Position numbers and translations under genes: made by a program | Shown here: in pieces, positions 59,675-64,000 of the stretch | Numbering within the stretch: position 1 is the stretch's first letter | Layout of the letters: each line of letters opens with the position of its first letter | The notes under the pieces: generated by a model | Database searches by the model: none | Told to the model about the DNA's origin: nothing | What the model saw: the letters and a program-made list of their open reading frames with translations, nothing else | Assembly (NCBI RefSeq): GCF_000003815.2 | Contig: NC_049982.1 | Location: forward strand, 26,437,272 to 26,501,271 | DNA: 64,000 nucleotides | Direction: 5' to 3' | Source of the DNA: Branchiostoma floridae | Lineage: Eukaryota; Chordata; Leptocardii; Amphioxiformes; Branchiostomatidae

Positions 59675-60019
59675 CTAATTGTCTATCTCACACATCATGT
59701 TCTCAATATTTGCCTTTGCCTTCATATAACGTTTTAAATATATACATTTGCCAAGCTGGGAAACAAGTCTCAAGCCAAACTTATTTCTAGTGGTGTCAAC
59801 TATACTTGTTCTCTTCACAATTGTTTCAAGAAACATGCTGGATGAAAACTTGAAATAATGCCACTGTCGTGCTCGTGTCGTGTCCGTTCCTAGTCGTTGC
59901 CAATAATTGTTACCATCGAATAACATCATATTATTGTCTTTCTTCGACCGAAAGACCTCCCCGAAAGCGCCTTCTCCTATCTTCACGCAGTTCGCCATCA
60001 TTCCACTGGGAATACACTC
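59675..60019 (-). pseudogene. Inverted partial copy of HASPIN exon 8
   Basis: Minus strand 60019 to about 59930 matches HASPIN exon 8: ECIPSGMMANCVKIGEGAFG then EVFRSKKDNN, against ECIPSETMKKCKKIGEGVFG in the gene. About 74% identity in DNA, with many synonymous changes. The VAIK lysine is not present; after KKDNN the frame runs on into unrelated sequence to a stop at 59675. The acceptor is altered (TTTTAAG). No other kinase exon follows, so it cannot make a kinase. Confidence 0.75.
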
Positions 60020-60195
60020 TTAAAATGGTGCCAACGTGCAACATGTTCAATAGACCCACAGAACTATGTCAAAACATATTACAAATGCAGAATAAAAACA
60101 TAAAAATGCAAAGATTTGACAGCCACTTTCTCATTGGTCAAACTGTTAATTGCCAGGATATCATTGGTTGAACAAAGTGTGATGGACAGTCAGGA
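60020..60195 (-). repeat. Inverted copy of the end of HASPIN intron 7
   Basis: Matches 25883-26059 at about 90%, including GGGTCTATTGAACATGTTGC right up to the exon boundary. Contains the MITE-family block. Confidence 0.75.
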
Positions 60196-60289
60196 TTGAT
60201 GTATCCCTAGTGTGGCCTGTAGTGTGAAGTGTGCACTGTACCTGGAAGGTGAGGATCCTCCCCTGCTCACAATGTATTAGGAGTTTTTC

Positions 60290-60545
60290 TTTGCTCAAAG
60301 GAGGCATCTGGAAGGAACAAACATTCAACAATATAAGATAAATGTTGCACAGAGCGCGTATTTGTCAGCTTTCCTGGTTTCTAATAAGCACATACTATCA
60401 GCATATCCATAACTAACTTCAGATAAGACTATTGTGCAAGTTATAATACCGGGTCTAGATCTAAGACTCGTACTAACTGCACATTGAAGTAGACATGAGT
60501 TGCAGAGAATTATACAGCTCATGCAACAAAAAGTATTGTTATGCA
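60290..60545. repeat. Segmental duplication (pair with 62640-62890)
   Basis: GGCATCTGGAAGGAACAAAC to GAGTTGCAGAGAATTATACA is shared with 62640-62890 with few changes. In the second place it joins directly to the D-type cassette 22. Confidence 0.75.
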
Positions 60546-60609
60546 TCCATGTATCTCTATAAATGACTATACTCAAGGCAAATAAAGTCTGGAAAGTAGT
60601 GTGTTTAAA

Positions 60610-60775
60610 AAAGGCTTTAGCCAGTGCCCGTCATTCTGTCGTTTTTGCTTCGTATGACAGGAAAGATATCAAGGCCATTCCTCAGACAAAATTCAGCAGG
60701 TAAAGATGTAGAATTTTTTAAAAGATGTAACAAAATTTGAATAAACCACACCCAAACACCAGCCTGAAAACGCAT
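60610..60775 (-). repeat. hAT-like element piece, inverse of 24890-25050
   Basis: GCCAGTGCCCGTCATTCTGT and ATATCAAGGCCATTCC match the right part of the element in HASPIN intron 6, in opposite sense. Confidence 0.55.
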
Positions 60776-61652
60776 TCGCGGAAGCATGACATGATCCTAT
60801 ATACTTACCATAAGATCTACGCTGGCCTCGTCCGGCACTTCGCACTAAAAGGATACATAGTAAGATAAATAGTAAAATGAAATTTTTCTTCTACGGCAGC
60901 CTGTTCCCTTGCGCAACAGCTGAACGTCCTACAGCACACGGTAGTCAGTCATACCCACTCTCTCAGATGGATAATCAGTGAAATGTCAAACTTATACACT
61001 ATTCAATTCGCAACATGAATATTACAGGTTAACCACAATAGATACTTGTATCCGCAGATTTCTTAGGGGTGATTATAGGTGGCATACTTGGTTGTGTCAT
61101 TTATTATTGGACATGCGTAACAGATTTATTCAACCAAGGATTAAGGGCATGGATTTTCTTCTCTGCAACAAAGTTAACTTCTTACCCAATTTCCATTGTA
61201 GGAAGCCCAAGTGGTGTGCCCTCCGCCACACCACATACAGGTCTTCTTTCTTTCCCGCCAGGGACTACTGAGGATACAGAACCCACATGCATTTGTGTTA
61301 ACTCAATTTGCAATGTATCAAAACAGAACTTCTATAGCAAATTAGCAATTATCTGTTGATTACATATAGCATTTTATATCACTTATTCGCTAATTAATTC
61401 GCAACACGAATATTGCAGGTTAACGACGACGGATACTTGTATCCGCAGATTTCTTAGGTGTGATTATAGGTGGCATACTTGGTTGTGTCATTTATTATTG
61501 GACATGCGTAATAGATTTATTCAATCAAGGATTTAATCAAGTACATTAATCGTATAAATCTGCAATAGCTTGAGTGTTTCGTGCGTACCGAGGACATTAT
61601 GCTTATACAGAAATAAGATTCAAATATGCAAATTTCTTGATACATACCTTAC

Positions 61653-61854
61653 CCTTTTCTGCATGTGCGCTGTTTTAGTCTTTTTCTTGTTTTCCAGGTG
61701 TTTGTCCATCCGATCTGTACGGCAACTCGGCCCCATGTGCCATCTTCCTTGTATGAAGAGCAGGCCGCTGCTTTAAGTTCTGATGGAAACAACCTGGCAA
61801 CGGTGGCGACTAGCTCTGGTACTGGTACCTTTCGCCTTTCGTGCCAGACCATGT
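61653..61854 (-). pseudogene. WHER cassette 21, A subtype, shortened end
   Basis: Between TTTTAG|AC and G|GTAAGG. Reads MVWHERRKVPVPELVATVAR, KEDGTWGRVAVQIGWTNTWK, TRKRLKQR, then a small deletion removes the last tryptophan and shifts the donor phase by one. Confidence 0.5.
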
Positions 61855-62889
61855 CTAAAAGATGAAATATAAAACGGCCACGTAAGAATAAATCGGCAAT
61901 TTTTATCGACATGGTATCAATATTGTTGTTTTGTTCGTGATTCGCAATCATATTTTACTACTGAAGAGAAAAACATGCCCCAAGGTGCATAAAGCCTAGA
62001 TGTGACTGCAACAACCCGCAGAGTCATCACGTGGCACCTACAATAACTGCCCCGCCCAAGCGATCTTGTATCGGTTTATATCAAGAGAGCGAAAGGCTAG
62101 AGCCTGTTATGTCTCCGACAATTTGGCTAACCACACCGGAAAGAGAAACATTGAGAAGAAATTCCGTAAAACAGAAACCTATGTTGCCAAACGTTTGGCA
62201 AGTTGAAGAAAATAATGGCCCTTTGACTACACAACCAAGGCACCAAGGGGCAATGATAATGGGTTTTAACAACGTTAGATTCCTCGATTCTGCACCCATG
62301 TCGGATAATGTCAGCATGCTCTGACAAGGAACGACTTGAGAAAGGACCATCTAAGATATTGCGTGGCGAGTTAAATGTATTTGTATCAAAACAAATTCTG
62401 TAGTAAGTTAGCAATTATGTGTTGGTTTGCATAGCTTTTTCATATATGTCACTATACATTGCATGGATTTTCTTCTCTGCAACAAAGTTGAACTTCTTAC
62501 CCCAATTCCTATTGTAGGAAGCCCAAGTGGTGTGCCGAGTCCGCCACACCACATATGATATGCAGTCAGGGACAACTGAGGATACAGAATCCCTTGTATC
62601 ACTTGTCCCACATTGTCTCTTTGGGACTGTTCTGCAGAGCTTTCTCGACCAAAGGAGACATCTGGAAGGAGCAAACATTCACCAATATATTAGTAAGATA
62701 AATGTTGCACAGAGCGCGTATTTGTCAGCTTTCCTGGTTTCTAATAAGCACATCAGCATATCCATGAATAACTTCAGATAAGACTATTGTACAAGTTATA
62801 ACACCGGGTCTAGATCTAAGACTCGTACTAACTGCACATTGAAGTAAACATGAGTTGCAGAGAATTATACAGCTTGTGCAGCAAAAAGG

Positions 62890-63098
62890 TCTTTTCAGGT
62901 CTCGCTTCCGCTCCTGTTTCAGTCGTTTTCGATGTTTTTCGGTGTTTGCCCATTTCAGTTGTCTTGCTACCTCGGCCCATGGGCCTTTATTGTCATAATA
63001 GGATGTGGAGGATGGATCGGAAGCCGATCCGAACACCTCCACAACAGCAGCGCTGAGCGCTTCCACATCAATGTATCTTTTTTCGTGCCACACCATGT
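62890..63098 (-). CDS. WHER-domain exon cassette 22, D subtype, open
   Basis: Behind TTTTAG|AC it reads MVWHEKRYIDVEALSAAVVE, then GPWAEVARQLKWANTEKHRK, RLKQERKR. Open, and the frame continues up- and downstream (176 codons in total). The last tryptophan is lost (KQERKR), and the donor is absent, because the segment copied from 60290-60545 is fused at the end. Confidence 0.45.
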
Positions 63099-63689
63099 CT
63101 AAAAGATGAAACATAAAACGGCAACGTAAGAATAAATCGGTAACTTTTCTCAACATGGTATCAATGTGTTGTTTTGCTTGTATCCGCAAGGATTTTTGTT
63201 TCTGCTGAATAGAAAAACATGCCAAGGTGTAAGTCTCAAGCTGTGACCGAAACAATCCGGAGAGTCATCACGTTGCATAACTTCCCCGCCCAAGCGATCT
63301 TGTATCGGTTTATTTCAAGGGAGCGAAAGGCCAGAGCCTGGTATGTCTCCGATAATTTGGCTAACCACACCGGAACGAAAAAAAATTAAGAAATTCCGTA
63401 AAGCAAAAACGAATGCTGTAGAATGCCAAACGTTTGGCAAGTTGACGAAAATAATGGCCCTGACTGCACAACCAAGGGGCAATGATAATGGGTTTTAACA
63501 ACGTTAGATTCCTCGATTCTGCACACATGTCGGATAATGTCAGCATGCTCTGTCAAGGAACGACTTGAGAAAGGACCATCTAAGATATTGTGTAAAATGT
63601 ATTTGTATCAAAACAGAAATTCTGTAGTAAGGTTGCAATCATCTGTTGGTTTGCGTAGTTTTTTTTTATTATAAATGTTGCAGAGAAGA

Positions 63690-63830
63690 AAATCTATGCA
63701 ATGTATAGTGGCAAAGTTTAACTTCTTACCCCAAATCCTATTGCAGGAAGCCCAAGTGGTGTGCCGTGTCCGCCGCCACACCACATACATGTCTTTCTTT
63801 GCCGCCAGGGACTACTGAGGATACAGAAAC
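63690..63830 (-). other. Leader-like exon candidate upstream of cassette 22
   Basis: On the minus strand, one frame reads YVVWRRTRHTTWASCNRIWG and ends at donor-like TGGG|GTAAGA in phase 1, which would join the acceptor TTTTAG|AC of cassette 22 in frame (giving W-D-M-V-W-H-E). The same block lies ahead of several other cassettes, though not always in the same frame. Speculative. Confidence 0.3.
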
Positions 63831-63944
63831 CACATGTATTTGTGCTAATCAATTCAGTTTGTATAAAAACAGAACTTCAGTAGTAAACGGCCACGTAAGA
63901 ATAAATCGGCAATTTTTCCTTGACATGACCAGTATTAATGGTCG

Positions 63945-64000
63945 TATCCCCCATGCCCCATCTTCTCGATAAGATGAACATGAAGATGAATAAATTGCTG
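63945..64000 (-). pseudogene. Start of a further WHER cassette, cut by window end
   Basis: Minus strand reads SSYREDGAWG, the middle of an A-type domain. The array therefore continues beyond the window. Confidence 0.45.

Noticed and set aside
38414..63098. WHER domain as a Myb/SANT or MADF domain
   Set aside because: Tryptophan spacing and the order of conserved blocks do not fit either family well; I leave the fold open.

Overview
The window looks like intron-rich animal (deuterostome) DNA, most likely an amphioxus (Branchiostoma). This is inferred from three ordinary animal genes with many short exons in long introns, dense small transposons and SINEs, and CR1/Tx1-type LINE debris. I could not run a search to confirm the species. 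There are no prokaryotic features.

Left third (1-31.7 kb) holds three genes that I reassembled exon by exon, with every splice phase checked. (1) ERGIC1 (+), 502-8900, 10 exons, 292 aa, is a cargo-receptor-like protein of the ER-Golgi intermediate compartment. (2) A classical short-chain dehydrogenase of the C-factor/sniffer type (-), 16130-12746, 5 exons, 264 aa, has one GC-AG intron. (3) HASPIN (+), 17490-31712, 13 coding exons, 990 aa, is the histone H3 Thr3 kinase. ERGIC1 and the dehydrogenase converge; the dehydrogenase and HASPIN are head to head and probably share a promoter. Introns and intergenic DNA carry many TIR elements, several with intact target-site duplications. One is a 2.7-kb hAT-like element in HASPIN intron 4 with another transposon nested inside it.

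Middle (31.7-37 kb): HASPIN 3' UTR with three polyadenylation signals, a 2-kb inverted-terminal-repeat element holding a nested MITE, and a truncated, frameshifted histone H2B pseudogene.

Right part (37-64 kb): a repeat-built accessory region. Its core is a minus-strand array of at least 20 related exon cassettes of about 200 bp. Each codes for an unfamiliar domain of about 70 residues that starts (M)WHER..VPV and ends NTWKTRKRLKQRW, with tryptophans near positions 1, 40 and 63. Intact cassettes share the acceptor TTTTAG|AC and the donor G|GTAAGG (phase 1-1, so skippable or joinable in frame), followed by a conserved intronic block with an octamer-like ATTTGCAT. Other copies are truncated, frameshifted, have a mutated donor, or are fused to their neighbour. 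They are interleaved with LINE fragments, a partial copy of HASPIN exon 8 with its intron, and segmental duplications. A 2.74-kb palindromic transposon carries a 51-bp minisatellite made of splice-site-like motifs. The cassette array is the best candidate for a novel system; whether it is expressed cannot be told from sequence alone.
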